Origin: Saprospiraceae bacterium
Lineage (GTDB): Bacteria > Bacteroidota > Bacteroidia > Chitinophagales > Saprospiraceae
Assembly: GCA_016719855.1 (NCBI GenBank)
Contig: JADJYH010000035.1
Location: forward strand, 1 to 64,000
Direction: 5' to 3'
DNA: 64,000 nt
This document shows, one piece after another, positions 48,570 through 58,415 of this stretch; within the stretch, counting starts at the first letter, position 1; each line of letters opens with the position of its first letter. A program made the translations under genes and the position numbers. The notes beneath the pieces were generated by a model. The model was not told the origin of the DNA. It saw only the letters and a list, made by a program, of their open reading frames with translations, and ran no database searches.

Positions 48570-49823
48570 ATGACCTACAAACTCTCCAAACCCGACCGCC
48601 ACCTCATCGGCGACATCCACCTCGACGGCTCCAAAAGCATTAGCAACCGGGCGCTCATCATCCACGCCTTGTGCGGTGATAATTTTGAGATAAAGAACCT
48701 CTCCACCTCCAAGGACACACAACTCATGCAGCAACTGCTGGCCTCCGACGCCGAAGTGCTGGACGCTGGCGCTGCTGGGACGACCTTCCGATTCCTGACG
48801 GCTTACTTGGCCACGCAGGAGGGCAGCCGCACCCTAACTGGTACGGAGCGAATGAAGCAACGCCCCATCCGCCTGCTGGTGGATGCGTTGCGCAAATTGG
48901 GCGCAAACATCGAGTACCTCGAAAATGAGGGCTACCCGCCGCTGCGCATCCACTCGCCCAATAATTTCGGTACTACCAACCAATTGGCCATCCCCGCCGA
49001 CACCAGCAGTCAGTACCTTTCGGCCCTGCTGATGATAGCGCCCACGTTGCCCAATGGCCTCAAACTGGAATTGGTGGGCAACCTCGTCTCACGGCCCTAC
49101 CTCGAAATGACACTGCGCATGATGGCCTATTTCGGCGTCGGGCACAGTTGGGAGGCCAACGTTATCACGGTACAGCCGGGGAAGTACCAGCCGAAGCCGT
49201 TCACGGTGGAGGCGGACTGGTCGGCAGCCTCGTACTATTACGCTATGGCGGCCTTCTCCGACCGCTGCGACCTAAGGCTGCACGGGCTTTTTCAGGAAAG
49301 CATACAGGGCGACTCGGTGCTGGGCGACATGATGCAGACCTTCGGCGTGGAATCGCTTTGGGGCAAAAACACGGTTCAACTGACTAAATTGGCAGGCGTG
49401 AAGCCATTTTTTGAGTGGGACTTTCTGCCCTGCCCCGACGTGGCACAGACGCTGGCCGTGGTCTGTGGCGGCCTCGGCGTACACGGACTCTTCAGCGGAC
49501 TAGAAACGCTGCGCATCAAGGAGACCGACCGCATCGCCGCCCTCCAAAACGAACTGGCCAAGGTGCAGGTCTTTCTCTCGAAGCTGCCCGACCGTTTTTC
49601 CAAAAAACCGGACAAGGAGTTTTTCATGGTGGAGGGCAAGGCCGTGGTAGAAGGCTCACCGCTGTTTCATACCTATGAAGACCACCGCATGGCCATGGCC
49701 TTCGCGCCGCTGGCGATGCTGGGGGAAATACAGGTGGAACATCCGCAGGTGGTGGAGAAATCGTACCCGGCATTTTGGGAGGATTTGAAAGGGTTGGGAT
49801 TTGAGGTGGTTCCTGCCAACTGA
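48570..49823 (+). CDS. aroA: 3-phosphoshikimate 1-carboxyvinyltransferase (EPSP synthase)
   Basis: 417 residues. Conserved signatures: DGSKSISNRALIIHAL near the N-terminus, LDAGAAGTTFRFLTAYLA, GTERMKQRPI, LVSRPYLEMTL, and the C-terminal KETDRIAALQNELAKV and TYEDHRMAMAFAPL. It joins shikimate-3-phosphate and phosphoenolpyruvate in the shikimate pathway to aromatic amino acids. ATG 48570 follows the 24-bp hairpin. No other aro gene is nearby, so it is probably expressed alone or with the peptidase upstream. Confidence 0.96.
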   Translation: MTYKLSKPDRHLIGDIHLDGSKSISNRALIIHALCGDNFEIKNLSTSKDTQLMQQLLASDAEVLDAGAAGTTFRFLTAYLATQEGSRTLTGTERMKQRPIRLLVDALRKLGANIEYLENEGYPPLRIHSPNNFGTTNQLAIPADTSSQYLSALLMIAPTLPNGLKLELVGNLVSRPYLEMTLRMMAYFGVGHSWEANVITVQPGKYQPKPFTVEADWSAASYYYAMAAFSDRCDLRLHGLFQESIQGDSVLGDMMQTFGVESLWGKNTVQLTKLAGVKPFFEWDFLPCPDVAQTLAVVCGGLGVHGLFSGLETLRIKETDRIAALQNELAKVQVFLSKLPDRFSKKPDKEFFMVEGKAVVEGSPLFHTYEDHRMAMAFAPLAMLGEIQVEHPQVVEKSYPAFWEDLKGLGFEVVPAN

Positions 49824-49990
49824 AACTTTGCAGTAGCGATTCTCCGCAACATCTCCCCCAATGAGTTGGATTGCATAAGCCGCAAAGTATTATCACGTTA
49901 TGCTGACGGCGAATGAAATGGACAGTTTACCGCTCATACCATTCATTTTTGCCACCCAATGGACTTACTTTTATCAGTAAAATAAATTAC

Positions 49991-50662
49991 ATGTCAACCA
50001 GAGCCACCCTCTACAACTACGCCCAAGGCGACCAGCACCAAGGCCAGCCCGTCGCCAATATCTTTCAGCGAATACACGACAGCAACGAGTGGAACGTCAT
50101 CACCACCGAGTCCGTCTCCGGAGAAGGCTCCACGATGGAACAAACGGAGGTGCTGCGGGCCGAACTACCGGGCTTACTGAAAAAGCTGGGCGTCCGCACC
50201 TTGCTTGACCTGCCCTGCGGTGACTTCAACTGGATGCAGCATGTTGACCTCACAGGTATTCGCTACCTTGGCGGCGACATCGTGGCGGCGCTGGTCGAGC
50301 GAAATAACGCCCAATTCGGCAACGAAAATCGGCAGTTCCTGCACCTCAATCTGCTCACCGACCCACTGCCTGCCTGCGACCTCCTCTTCTGCCGGGACTG
50401 CCTCGTCCACCTCAGTTTTGCCGATGTGCAAGCGGCCTTGGCCAATATCAGGCGCAGCGGCATCACCTACTTGGTCACTACCCATTTCCACGATGAGCCG
50501 GAAAACACCGACATCCTGACAGGCGGTTGGCGCCCACTCAATTTGTTCAAGGCGCCCTTCCATTTCCCCGAACCCGTGGCAGAAATCAATGAGCAATGCT
50601 CGGAAATGGACGGAGCATTTGCGGACAAGTGTGCGGTGGTGTGGCGGGTTTCCGATATTTAA
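49991..50662 (+). CDS. Class I SAM-dependent methyltransferase
   Basis: 223 residues. The SAM-binding glycine-type motif is TLLDLPCGDFNWMQHV (about residues 66-80), followed by an acidic residue in YLGGDIVAALVE and the CRDCLVHLSFADVQAALANI motif. The 'LPCGDFxW' form of motif I belongs to a subgroup that I remember from polysaccharide or surface-modification loci, but the substrate cannot be read here. ATG 49991 is used; an earlier in-frame start at 49913 lacks homology. It stands alone between aroA and a long non-coding stretch. Confidence 0.78.
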   Translation: MSTRATLYNYAQGDQHQGQPVANIFQRIHDSNEWNVITTESVSGEGSTMEQTEVLRAELPGLLKKLGVRTLLDLPCGDFNWMQHVDLTGIRYLGGDIVAALVERNNAQFGNENRQFLHLNLLTDPLPACDLLFCRDCLVHLSFADVQAALANIRRSGITYLVTTHFHDEPENTDILTGGWRPLNLFKAPFHFPEPVAEINEQCSEMDGAFADKCAVVWRVSDI

Positions 50663-50768
50663 GGGCTATAGAATTAGGGGTTGAAAATGCTGTTTCAACC
50701 TAATTCGCATTTTTTTCAAAAAAAATAGGCTGGGAAGTAATAAGACTTGACAAATGGGCAAAAAAAAA

Positions 50769-50791
50769 CCCTGTCAAGCTACTTGACAGGG
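50769..50791. terminator. Hairpin 1 in the 50.7-kb intergenic region
   Basis: CCCTGTCAAG, loop CTA, CTTGACAGGG: a perfect 10-bp stem preceded by eight A residues. It is followed by an A/C-rich spacer and ATGAACAAACACTAA (50813). Confidence 0.55.
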
Positions 50792-50864
50792 ACAAAACAA
50801 AAAACAAACACTATGAACAAACACTAATCTTTTGGCGAATATTTGAGGTAAAAAGAAGAAAAAA

Positions 50865-50888
50865 AGTCCCCCGATTAGGCCGGGGGCT
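50865..50888. terminator. Hairpin 2 in the 50.7-kb intergenic region
   Basis: AGTCCCCCG pairs with CGGGGGCT with one bulged T around ATTAGGC. It is again followed by an A-rich spacer and ATGAACAAACACT (50907), 94 bp after the first copy. Confidence 0.5.
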
Positions 50889-51454
50889 ACATAAAAAACA
50901 AAAACTATGAACAAACACTCACCCTATATTCTTTGAGAATTTGAAGCTCGAATGGTAAACGAGACTTCCAATCCGTAGTTTCATCTTAGATTATTTTTTT
51001 CAAAATATTTTTGGAGACTTTTCATGCCCTTTAGCATCGGGTCATCCATAATTTATTTTTTTTTAAATTTGTCAAGAAACGTGCCAAATCGCTTGCTCAA
51101 GCGGCTTGATAACTATTTTTTTAAGCAGTATTACTCGGGAAAAATTCAGTTTCGAGTCCAAAACACAGCAATTTTGGAATTAGAAATTGGAAGACTTTTG
51201 TAAAAGTGTGACAGCACTTCGTACATTTGAATAACAAGAACCAACCATGAGAGACACCAAATTCAACCTAAATCCAGTAGTGGTTTGAACAGTTTATTCG
51301 ATTGAGTTTGTGACAGATAATTGTCTGCCGGGAACTGTTGAAAAGCACACGAAGTCCATTTTTTGGCGAGTTTTAGGCTATTCAATGCTTTGAAAAGAAG
51401 CCATTCTTCAAAACAATTGTCTATTTTGTACCTTTATCTAAATTAAAAGTCATC

Positions 51455-52102
51455 ATGAAAAAGTTGTTTTTATTCCTCGGAGTGGCAGTCGTTGTGGCTG
51501 GGTCTATCCTCGTCCCCAAGCTCACGACCAGCGAAAAAACCGGCGCTGGTGCCTCATCAGGCCTCGACATCGGCCAAATCGCACCTGATTTCAAGCTGAA
51601 AAATGTGGATGGCCGCCTCATTTCGCTGGCCGATGTGAAAGATGCCAACGGCAATGCACCGAAAGGCTACATCGTCATTTTTACCTGCAACACCTGCCCC
51701 TACGCTGTCATGTACGAAGACCGCATCATTGACCTTCACAACAAATTCGCCCCGAGGGGCTGGCCTGTCGTGGCCATCCAACCCAACGACACGGCCAAGA
51801 AACCCGGTGACAGCTTTGAAGAAATGCAGGTGCGGGCAAAGGACAAGGGCTTCCCCTTCGCCTACCTGATTGACGACCAACAGGAGGTATATCCAAAATA
51901 CGGCGCCACTAAAACGCCCCACGTCTTCCTGCTCGATGCCACCCGCAAGGTCGGTTACATCGGCGCCATAGACAACAACCCCCAGGACGCTGCCGATGCT
52001 ACCCGCCATTACGTGGCCGAAGCCATCGAGGCCATCGAGGTGGGCAAGGTGCCAGACCCCGCCGTGACAAAGGCCATTGGTTGTGGTATTAAATCAAAAT
52101 AA
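51455..52102 (+). CDS. Peroxiredoxin-like (redoxin) exported protein
   Basis: 215 residues with an N-terminal signal or anchor (MKKLFLFLGVAVVVAGSILV) and a thioredoxin-fold domain. IGQIAPDFKLKNVDGRLISL starts the redoxin domain; the active-site region is FTCNTCPYAVMYEDRI (CxxC), followed by VAIQPNDTAKKPGD and GATKTPHVFLLDATRKVGYI with the cis-Pro. This is the PRX-like1 type (usually CNHCPYV), here with CNTCP. Likely role: periplasmic or envelope thiol redox. It is expressed alone and followed by a strong terminator. Confidence 0.85.
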   Translation: MKKLFLFLGVAVVVAGSILVPKLTTSEKTGAGASSGLDIGQIAPDFKLKNVDGRLISLADVKDANGNAPKGYIVIFTCNTCPYAVMYEDRIIDLHNKFAPRGWPVVAIQPNDTAKKPGDSFEEMQVRAKDKGFPFAYLIDDQQEVYPKYGATKTPHVFLLDATRKVGYIGAIDNNPQDAADATRHYVAEAIEAIEVGKVPDPAVTKAIGCGIKSK

Positions 52103-52112
52103 CCCCAATCGT

Positions 52113-52158
52113 TTTTTCCGCCAGGACAAAGTGTAAAACGCCCGTCCTGGCGGAAAAA
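52113..52158 (+). terminator. Intrinsic terminator of the redoxin gene
   Basis: TTTTTCCGCCAGGAC (52113-52127) pairs with GTCCTGGCGGAAAAA (52144-52158), 15 bp with a 16-nt loop, just 10 bp after the stop codon. Confidence 0.75.
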
Positions 52159-52296
52159 TATCCTCAATGCTCATCCCATCTTATTTTGTCGAAAACCCAG
52201 CCCACCTTAATTCTTCACTGGCTATTGAACCTTCAACTGCTGTAATTTTGTTTTGGTAAATGCTGATTCAACCTTGTTGAACCTAAAAAAACCGTC

Positions 52297-52815
52297 ATGA
52301 ATTTTGACCGTGCAAAAAGAAGGATAGTAGCCAATTCGGTTTTCCGAACTTTTCGCAGCATGCGGGAGGCCGGGGTAGTGCTGTTCGTGCGTGGCCCCGA
52401 GTTCCAGCAGGCCACTGCATCGAGGCTGCGGCGGGCGGCAAGGATACCCCGAATGATGTTCTGGGCATTCATGATGGAGGGTATTGAGACCAAGAACATG
52501 GTTCGTACCTTTGTGAAACAAGGACGGGGTCAACTGTTGCTTTCCAAGCAGTCGGAGCCACCCACCGAGGAGGAAATCCGGCTGGCCATGGAGCAGTTGA
52601 AGGACCTGCCAAAGTTCCTGCCGTTCTTCATTTTCATCGCCGTGCCGATACCGGGCGTCACCGAGAGCTACGTGCTGTTGGCCGTTTCGCTCGAAAAATG
52701 GCTAGGCCAAAAATTCAGCCTACTGCCAACCCATTTCAGGGCGGTTTTTAACAAGAAAAACGACGCGGACAATACAAAGCAACCGCCGGAACTGCCGGAT
52801 TCCATCACAGATTAA
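52297..52815 (+). CDS. LETM1-like membrane-associated protein
   Basis: 172 residues. An N-terminal basic helical part (RAKRRIVANSVFRTFRSMRE) and a hydrophobic C-terminal segment with LKDLPKFLPFFIFIAVPIPG (about residues 108-127) and VTESYVLLAVSLEKWLGQKF. The 'LKDLPxFLPF' motif recalls LETM1-related proteins, which I offer only as a weak match. No enzyme signature. It lies between the redoxin gene and a heavy-metal-binding lipoprotein on the same strand but with a terminator before it. Confidence 0.55.
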   Translation: MNFDRAKRRIVANSVFRTFRSMREAGVVLFVRGPEFQQATASRLRRAARIPRMMFWAFMMEGIETKNMVRTFVKQGRGQLLLSKQSEPPTEEEIRLAMEQLKDLPKFLPFFIFIAVPIPGVTESYVLLAVSLEKWLGQKFSLLPTHFRAVFNKKNDADNTKQPPELPDSITD

Positions 52816-52853
52816 ACATTGATTTTAAAAGCATTTTAAACAAAAATTCAAAC

Positions 52854-53111
52854 ATGAAAAAAATCATCTTTTCCATCCTGACCATCGCCACACTCGGCCT
52901 CGCTGCCTGCGGCTCCGACCACCAGCACGACCAGGGCAACGCTGCCCCAGGTGAAGCAAAAGCCCACGGCTCCAGCAAGGAGTACACCTCGGCCTATATC
53001 TGCCCGATGCACTGCGAAGGCAGCGGTAGCGACCAAGCGGGCACCTGCCCTGCATGCGGCATGGACTACGTGGCGCAGGCAGAACACGTGAAAGACGGCC
53101 ACAACCACTGA
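52854..53111 (+). CDS. Heavy-metal-binding-domain lipoprotein
   Basis: 85 residues. A signal ending in a lipobox (IATLGLAAC, Cys near residue 19), then a His-rich linker (DHQHDQGN) and the compact heavy-metal-binding motif YICPMHCEGS .. GTCPACGMDYV, followed by a His tail (AEHVKDGHNH). This is the HMBD type found in copper/silver efflux adaptors and in free-standing lipoproteins. It likely buffers copper or similar metals in the periplasm. ATG 52854 lies 39 bp after the LETM1-like gene, so they may share a transcript. Confidence 0.85.
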   Translation: MKKIIFSILTIATLGLAACGSDHQHDQGNAAPGEAKAHGSSKEYTSAYICPMHCEGSGSDQAGTCPACGMDYVAQAEHVKDGHNH

Positions 53112-53170
53112 TTCCGTAGGACTTCCGATAGCTGTCGGAAAGGCAGCTGCTCGGTGGCAAAACAAAAAAA

Positions 53171-53202
53171 ACGGGGCTGGCAGCACATGCCGCCAGCCCC
53201 GT
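53171..53202 (+). terminator. Intrinsic terminator after the metal-binding lipoprotein gene
   Basis: ACGGGGCTGGC (53171-53181) pairs perfectly with GCCAGCCCCGT (53192-53202), followed by CGTTTTTT. Confidence 0.85.
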
Positions 53203-53227
53203 CGTTTTTTCCAAAAACTAATCGAAC

Positions 53228-53656
53228 ATGCGCCGAATCTTACTCTTTTCCCTCCTGTTGATAGCCACCATCGGTTTTTCGCAATCAAAGAAACAGCTTA
53301 AAATTGAAGCCCTAGAACGCCAGCGCTTCGAGGCGATGACCACGAAAAACCTCGCCTTCCTTCGGAATGTATTGGCCGATGACCTTACTTACGTGCATTC
53401 CAACGGCCTCTTGGAAAACAAGGAGCAGCACCTCGCCAACATCAGCTCGGGCAAATTGGTGTACAGCACTATGCTGCCAGAGGAAATCAAGGTGAGGGTG
53501 CACGGCAAGTCAGCCGTCATCACTGGCATCGTCAAAGTCACGGGCATACTGAACGAAAAGCCATTCGACATCCGACTGCGCTACACGGATTTTTACATCA
53601 AAGAAAAAGGTAAATGGCGGCTCACCGCTTGGCAGTCGCTGCGGTTGGAGAAATGA
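53228..53656 (+). CDS. Exported DUF4440/NTF2-like protein
   Basis: 142 residues with a signal peptide (RRILLFSLLLIATIGFSQS). The NTF2-like fold is seen as EALERQRFEAMTTKNLAFLR, VLADDLTYVHSNGLLENKEQ, VHGKSAVITGIVKVTGI and a final DFYIKEKGKWRLTAWQSLRL. DUF4440 members are often small exported proteins with unknown ligand. It ends in a hairpin shared with the convergent T9SS gene. Confidence 0.82.
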   Translation: MRRILLFSLLLIATIGFSQSKKQLKIEALERQRFEAMTTKNLAFLRNVLADDLTYVHSNGLLENKEQHLANISSGKLVYSTMLPEEIKVRVHGKSAVITGIVKVTGILNEKPFDIRLRYTDFYIKEKGKWRLTAWQSLRLEK

Positions 53657-53680
53657 CATTTTTAAAAAAAATGTCATTTC
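53650..53680. terminator. Bidirectional terminator between convergent genes
   Basis: GAAATGACATTTTT (53650-53663) and AAAAATGTCATTTC (53667-53680) are perfect inverted copies with A/T runs in the middle; the stem includes the stop region of the DUF4440 gene. Confidence 0.75.
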
Positions 53681-53696
53681 TTATTGCTCGAAAGCC

Positions 53697-56547
53697 TCAC
53701 CTCACCATCAGCTTTCCGCTCCCCACCCGTTCGCCATTTCTTTCTATCTGGAAGAGGTACATCCCCGCTGGTAAATCGCCCCGCTGGAACTCGAAGCCCG
53801 TGCCAACGGTCTCCACATGGCGCAGCAGCTTGCCCGAAACGTCCGTCAGTACCAGCCGCAATGGCCCCGGTTCGATGCCTTCGACTTGCAACAAAGCGCT
53901 GTCCGTCAACGGATTGGGCACAATTCGCACCTGTGTTTTTGGGTGAAAAATGGGCGGTTTCGTACCCACCACCGTCCAAGGAAAATCTGCCCAATTCGGT
54001 GCTGGTAGGTGTTCGTCTGCACGGGGGCGTTGAAGTCGAAGTAAATCAGTGCCGTGTTGGCAATGACGTTGCCCCAGCCCAGCCCCGGCCGTTGCGAAGC
54101 CCGAAAGCGGATGAAGCCGTGCGAGGCCGCCTCGTTGACATTCGAGTCGGGGAGCATGATGTCGTCAAAAGTGAAAGTCAGCCAGCCTTCCGGCGTCACG
54201 CCGTAGGTGTACGGGTGGCTGGATGCACCGGGGCGCACGGTGGCGAGGTCAAGTTCCGTTGGCAAAACATCCACAACTGTGACTTTGAAGGCCGTGTCCG
54301 TACCTGTGTTTTGAAAACGAATGAGGTACTCGATTTCCTGCCCTGGCTCTATCAGGTGCTCCTCGGTGAAGCCCGCCGGGAATGCACGTTTGTCGTTCGG
54401 GTCGTAGCTGCCGATGTTGGCTTGGCAGTCCACATCGGTGAAGGGGTCGGGGTCGTCGGCGCTCCACTGCGTGAAGAAGCCGAGGCTCATCCAGCCGCCA
54501 CAACCTTCGATGGTGGAGCCTGTGCTGGCGAATCCGCTGGGGTGCGCCGCCGCTTGCTGTGCTTCGAGGTGCAGCGTCGTTCCGTTGCTTGGCGCAGTGA
54601 CCGTGGTGGACTGCCCCGACCCAAGCTGGAAGTCCCCGGTCATCAGCACGATTTGGTCTTCGATGATGATGAAGCCGAGCGGTGCGGGCATTCCCTCCGA
54701 ACCAACATTCGTGATGGTGAAAACGATGCTATCACCGCTGCAAGATGCGTCCACCTCGATGCTGCTGCCGTCCCAGAGCGGGTCGGGCGGGAGGCAGAGC
54801 GAATCGGGTGAGATGTGGGCCGAGGTGCAGTGGGTTTGGCCCAGCACGGTCGAGTCGCAATCGAGGTGAGCTGTGATTTGGAAGCTGCCGCAATCGCCTA
54901 CCGCTACATCGCCGAGGTTAAAAGTGAGCGTGTTTCCGTTTTGCGAAGCGGGAGGTATGGTGGAAGAAATGTAGGTAAAATAGGGGTCGAGCGTGACCTC
55001 CACGGTTGCATCGTTGGCGGTTACCGTGCCATCGTTGCATTAGTGGACAGAGTAGTAGTTGTCGAAACAGCGGCGGAGGAACGGGGCGCTGATGTCCACG
55101 GTCAGGTACGGGCAGTCGGCGATGGCTTGGGCGGGGGGAAATCGAGGGAGAGTGTGTCGTAAAATTCGGTGACGTCCACTTGGAAGGGGCTATTGCACAC
55201 CTCCCAGTACGGGCCGGGCGGTGTGACGGTGACGGTGTAGCTACCTATGTCGAGTGGCAGCAAGTAGTGGCCGAGTGAATCGGTCAGCGTGGCGAAGGAG
55301 AGTGTGCCTTCGGCTTGGACGAGCCAGCCGGAGAAGCCGGATTCGGTGGGGTCGAGGAGGCAGTCGGATTCAGGGTCTTGGTGGACGGTGCCGGTGAGGG
55401 CGGAGGTGTAGATATTGCCAAGGGAGTCGGTTTTGATGAGGAGAACATCGCCCATATTTTTATTAGCCCACCCGCAAACAACAATATTACCATTCTCGCT
55501 TTGAATGAAATTAGTCCCTTGTAAATAGTCATCGCCAAAATCTATTGATTTTTGCCACATCTCATTTCCGGCTTCATCAATTTTAATCAATTCAATGTCT
55601 TCGAAGTCGTGCATTAAGTAGTATCCTCCATAATCAGCAGAAATTATGTCAGATAATTTATTTTGAGAAGTTGCCTTCCATTGGTTCTGCCATATTGCTT
55701 CTCCGTCAGCATTAACTTTTGTGCAAGCTATACTGTCAAATGTTGGAACTCTTCCGCCAAAAACATATCCTCCATCTGGAGAAAGAATGATATTGTTTGA
55801 ACTCTGTTCACTCGCATTTAATTCTTTATATTCCTTTTGCCAAATAAGCTGGCCTAGACTGTCAGTTTTCATCAATATTGCTGCCCTAGCATAAATAGAA
55901 TCACGTGCCAAACCAAGAATGACATATTCATTTTCAGGCGTGAGCAAAATATCTTGTCCCCAAGCCTCTTTAAATCCCAATGGGGGTTCAAATTCCTTCT
56001 CCCATATTAAATTTCCTTCGCTATCTGTTTTCTTCAGAAAGACTCTTTTGTAGTTAGTGCCGTTGGAGTCGGAAATCTGTCCTGTTAAAGCAAAACCTCC
56101 ATCCGGGGTTGTAATACTGCCATAAGGGTACCATACATTAAATCCATAGTATTTTGCCCACACAGTATCCAAATCAGCATTAAATTTTATTAAACTGGGT
56201 GAGTAACCGAAAACACCTGAAACAATAAAGCCCCCATCAGGAAGAAGTTCCACATCAGTAGGAGTGCAGTAGAATTGCTCGTTAAATTTTTTTTCAATCA
56301 AGGTGTTTCCATTAATATCTGTTTTAAGTAGGTAAAGCCCTTTTCCGGGAATCGAATCAATATGGTTACTTGCCACGACCATTATGCCTCCATCTGCTGT
56401 TGAAGTTCCAACTTGCCAGTATCCTGAAACAATACTATTCCCACCTTGACCTCCAACCCCTCCACTAATCTTCACCCATCCCTGCCCCTGCACCCCCACC
56501 GCACAAACCAACCCCACCATCGCCAACCAAATTTTCATCCTTTTCAT
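53697..56547 (-). CDS. Secreted beta-propeller protein with T9SS sorting domain, interrupted
   Basis: From ATG 56545-56547, signal MKRMKIWLAMVGLVCAVGVQ. Repeats of the kind LLPDGGFIVSGVFG, TTPDGGFALTGQIS, LTPENEYVILGLAR, LSPDGGYVFGGRVP form a beta-propeller of delta-60/T9SS type. A cell-surface segment follows (LYFLTG-like GTVHQDPESDCLLDPTESGF), then DUF11-type repeats (IEYLIRFQNTGTDTAFKVTV) and a T9SS sorting domain (VRIVPNPLTDSALLQ..). The reading frame is broken by a lost C in a G/C-run at 55134-55139, by a TAA at 55040-55042 where a Tyr is expected (VH-stop-CNDGT), and by a slip near 53985. Sequencing error or decay cannot be separated. It would be a surface protein of about 940 residues. 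Confidence 0.75.
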
Positions 56548-56994
56548 AGCCTGCATTTTTAAAAAATCGAAGTAAAAAACGTGCTTTTTCATGTTCCGAG
56601 AATTTTAGGTTTTGTGTCCGATTTTCGGCACGGTACAAAAGTGGTGTGGCGGGTGGTGGTTTACAAGGACAGTTTTCGAGGTTTTTCAAGATTATTTTTA
56701 TAAAAATTACTGTAATCAATTGAATATCAGTTTTTTAAAGTTAAATTCATTCAATTTTTTCTTTGTTTTGTGCTGCTGATTTATTTATTACTTTGGATTG
56801 TTTTACCAGTGGCCACAACACGCGAGGAGGATTGGACTACGGATTGAGCGGATTTGGCGGATTAGAACTGATTAAATCCGTGTTCATCCGCCAAATCCGC
56901 CTAATCCGTGGTCCCATCCTCCTCGCGGGCACACCAAGCAGACTTTTTCAGTTTGCCGATGTACCAATCGTAAATCCAAAATCGTCATTCGTAA
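56548..56994. other. Intergenic region with a long palindrome
   Basis: No gene found between the T9SS gene and the helical-repeat protein. It contains an AT-rich stretch (56700-56790) and the 42-bp-arm inverted repeat at 56821-56927. Confidence 0.45.
56821..56927. repeat. 42-bp inverted repeat with 23-nt loop
   Basis: Arms 56821-56862 and 56886-56927 pair with only four mismatches. The outer part is CGCGAGGAGGAT; the inner part is made of GGATT and GCGGATTTGGCGGAT words, related in composition to the heptamer arrays in the helicase-nuclease. Confidence 0.9.
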
Positions 56995-58415
56995 ATGGAA
57001 AACACCCGCCTCCTCGAACTCCTCCGCACCTTCTCCCCCGCCGAGCTGACGGCCTTCGGCAAATACCTCCGCTCACCCTACCACAACCTGCGGGAAGACG
57101 TGGTACTGCTCTTCGATTTTTTTTTTGAAAAAAAGGATTCGAAAAAGACATCCGTTTTTGAAAAGGAAACGGTGTTCAAAGCCATTTTTCCGAAGGAAAT
57201 CTATGATGAAAAACGGCTGGCCTACACCGGCTCCTTCCTGCACCAATTGGCGCAAAACTTCTTGGTAATCAATGAATTGGAAACGGAAAACGAGGCGGCC
57301 TTCCAGCTTCGGCTGGCCAAGTCGCTGCGAAGGCGGGGGCTGGAGCGGCACTACGAAACGGCGCTGAAACGAGCCGAAGACGCCCTCGAAGCCCAGCCGC
57401 ACCGCCACCTCGACTATCATTACCTCAGCCACCTGCTGCACTTGGAGCGCTACGAAGTCCGGCGCACGGGAGCGGCGCACGGCCAGCCGCCACTTTCAGG
57501 AGCTGGCCGATGCGGGCGACCTGTTTTTCATCGCCAACAAGCTGCGCCAAAGCTGCACGGCGCTGATGCACAAGGCCGTGTCCGAGGCCGACCTGCGGCT
57601 GGAACTTTTGGACGAGGTGCTGGCACAGGTCGAGCGCCAAAATTTGACCCAAACGCCTGCGGTGGGTGTGTGGTACTTCGGCTATCGGGCGCTGTCGGAG
57701 GCGGAGCCGAGGGCGTGGTTCGGACAGTTGCGGGAGGCGATGCGACAGCAGGTCGGGCGGTTCCCGAAGGCCGAGATGCGGGAGTTGACGACCCTCGCCG
57801 TCAACTGTTGCATCCGGCAGATAAACACCCGGCGGGAGGCCGGGGAACAGGCGTTCTGGCTGGGGCAGGTGTTTGAAATCTACAAGGAAGGACTTGACAA
57901 TCAGGTGTTTATAGAAAACGGTGTGCTCTCCCGTTTCACCTACAACAACATCGCCAACGCCGGGCTGGGCCTCAAGGCATTCGATTGGGTGGAAGGTTTT
58001 TTGACGAAGTACAAGGACCTGCTGGAACCCCGCCACCGGGAGAGCGCCTACCTCTTCAACCTCGCCTCGCTGCACTTCCGCAAGCCGGACTACGGGCGGG
58101 CGCTGGAGCTGCTCACCCAAGCCGAGTTCGACGACGTGCTGCACAACCTCGACGCCCGCCGGATGCTCCTGCGCATCTACTTCGACCTCGGCGAGGTGAC
58201 GGCACTGGACTCGCTGCTGGACAGTTTTACCATCTTCCTGCGGCGACCGACGGGATGTGGGCTACCTCCGCCAGCATTACCTGAACCTCATCCGGTTCAC
58301 CAGAAAACTGCTGCAAACGCCTGCCTCGGAGCGGGCGGCGAGGGAAAAATTGCGCAATGAAATCACCGACTGCAAGGCGCTGGCGGAGCGGGAGTGGCTG
58401 TTGGGGAAGTTATGA
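56995..58415 (+). CDS. Helical-repeat protein of unknown function, two frameshifts
   Basis: ATG 56995 opens MENTRLLELLRTFSPAELTA then FGKYLRSPYHN and an all-alpha protein that looks TPR-like (DALEAQPHRHLDYHYLSHLL, ANAGLGLKAFDWVEGFLTKY, FNLASLHFRKPDYGRALELL). The frame changes near 57465 (to FQELADAGDLFFIANKLRQS..) and near 58245 (to DVGYLRQHYLNLIRFTRKLL.. LAEREWLLGKL, end 58415). The joined protein is about 472 residues. I recall a Bacteroidota-only family of unknown role with an 'LRSPFF/LRSPYHN' start. No signal or membrane segment is seen. Confidence 0.65.

Larger units (their letters stand above)
50663..51454. other. Long intergenic region with two hairpin modules
   Basis: No convincing gene in 792 bp. 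It holds two consecutive modules of hairpin, A/C-rich spacer and ATGAACAAACACT (50769-50935), described as findings. The right half is AT-rich; a 22-codon minus-strand frame at 50981-51049 was considered and rejected. Confidence 0.45.

Noticed and set aside
50981..51049. 22-codon minus-strand frame MDDPMLKGMKSLQKYFEKNN
   Set aside because: Too short to support without expression data; no conserved family or leader signal recognised.
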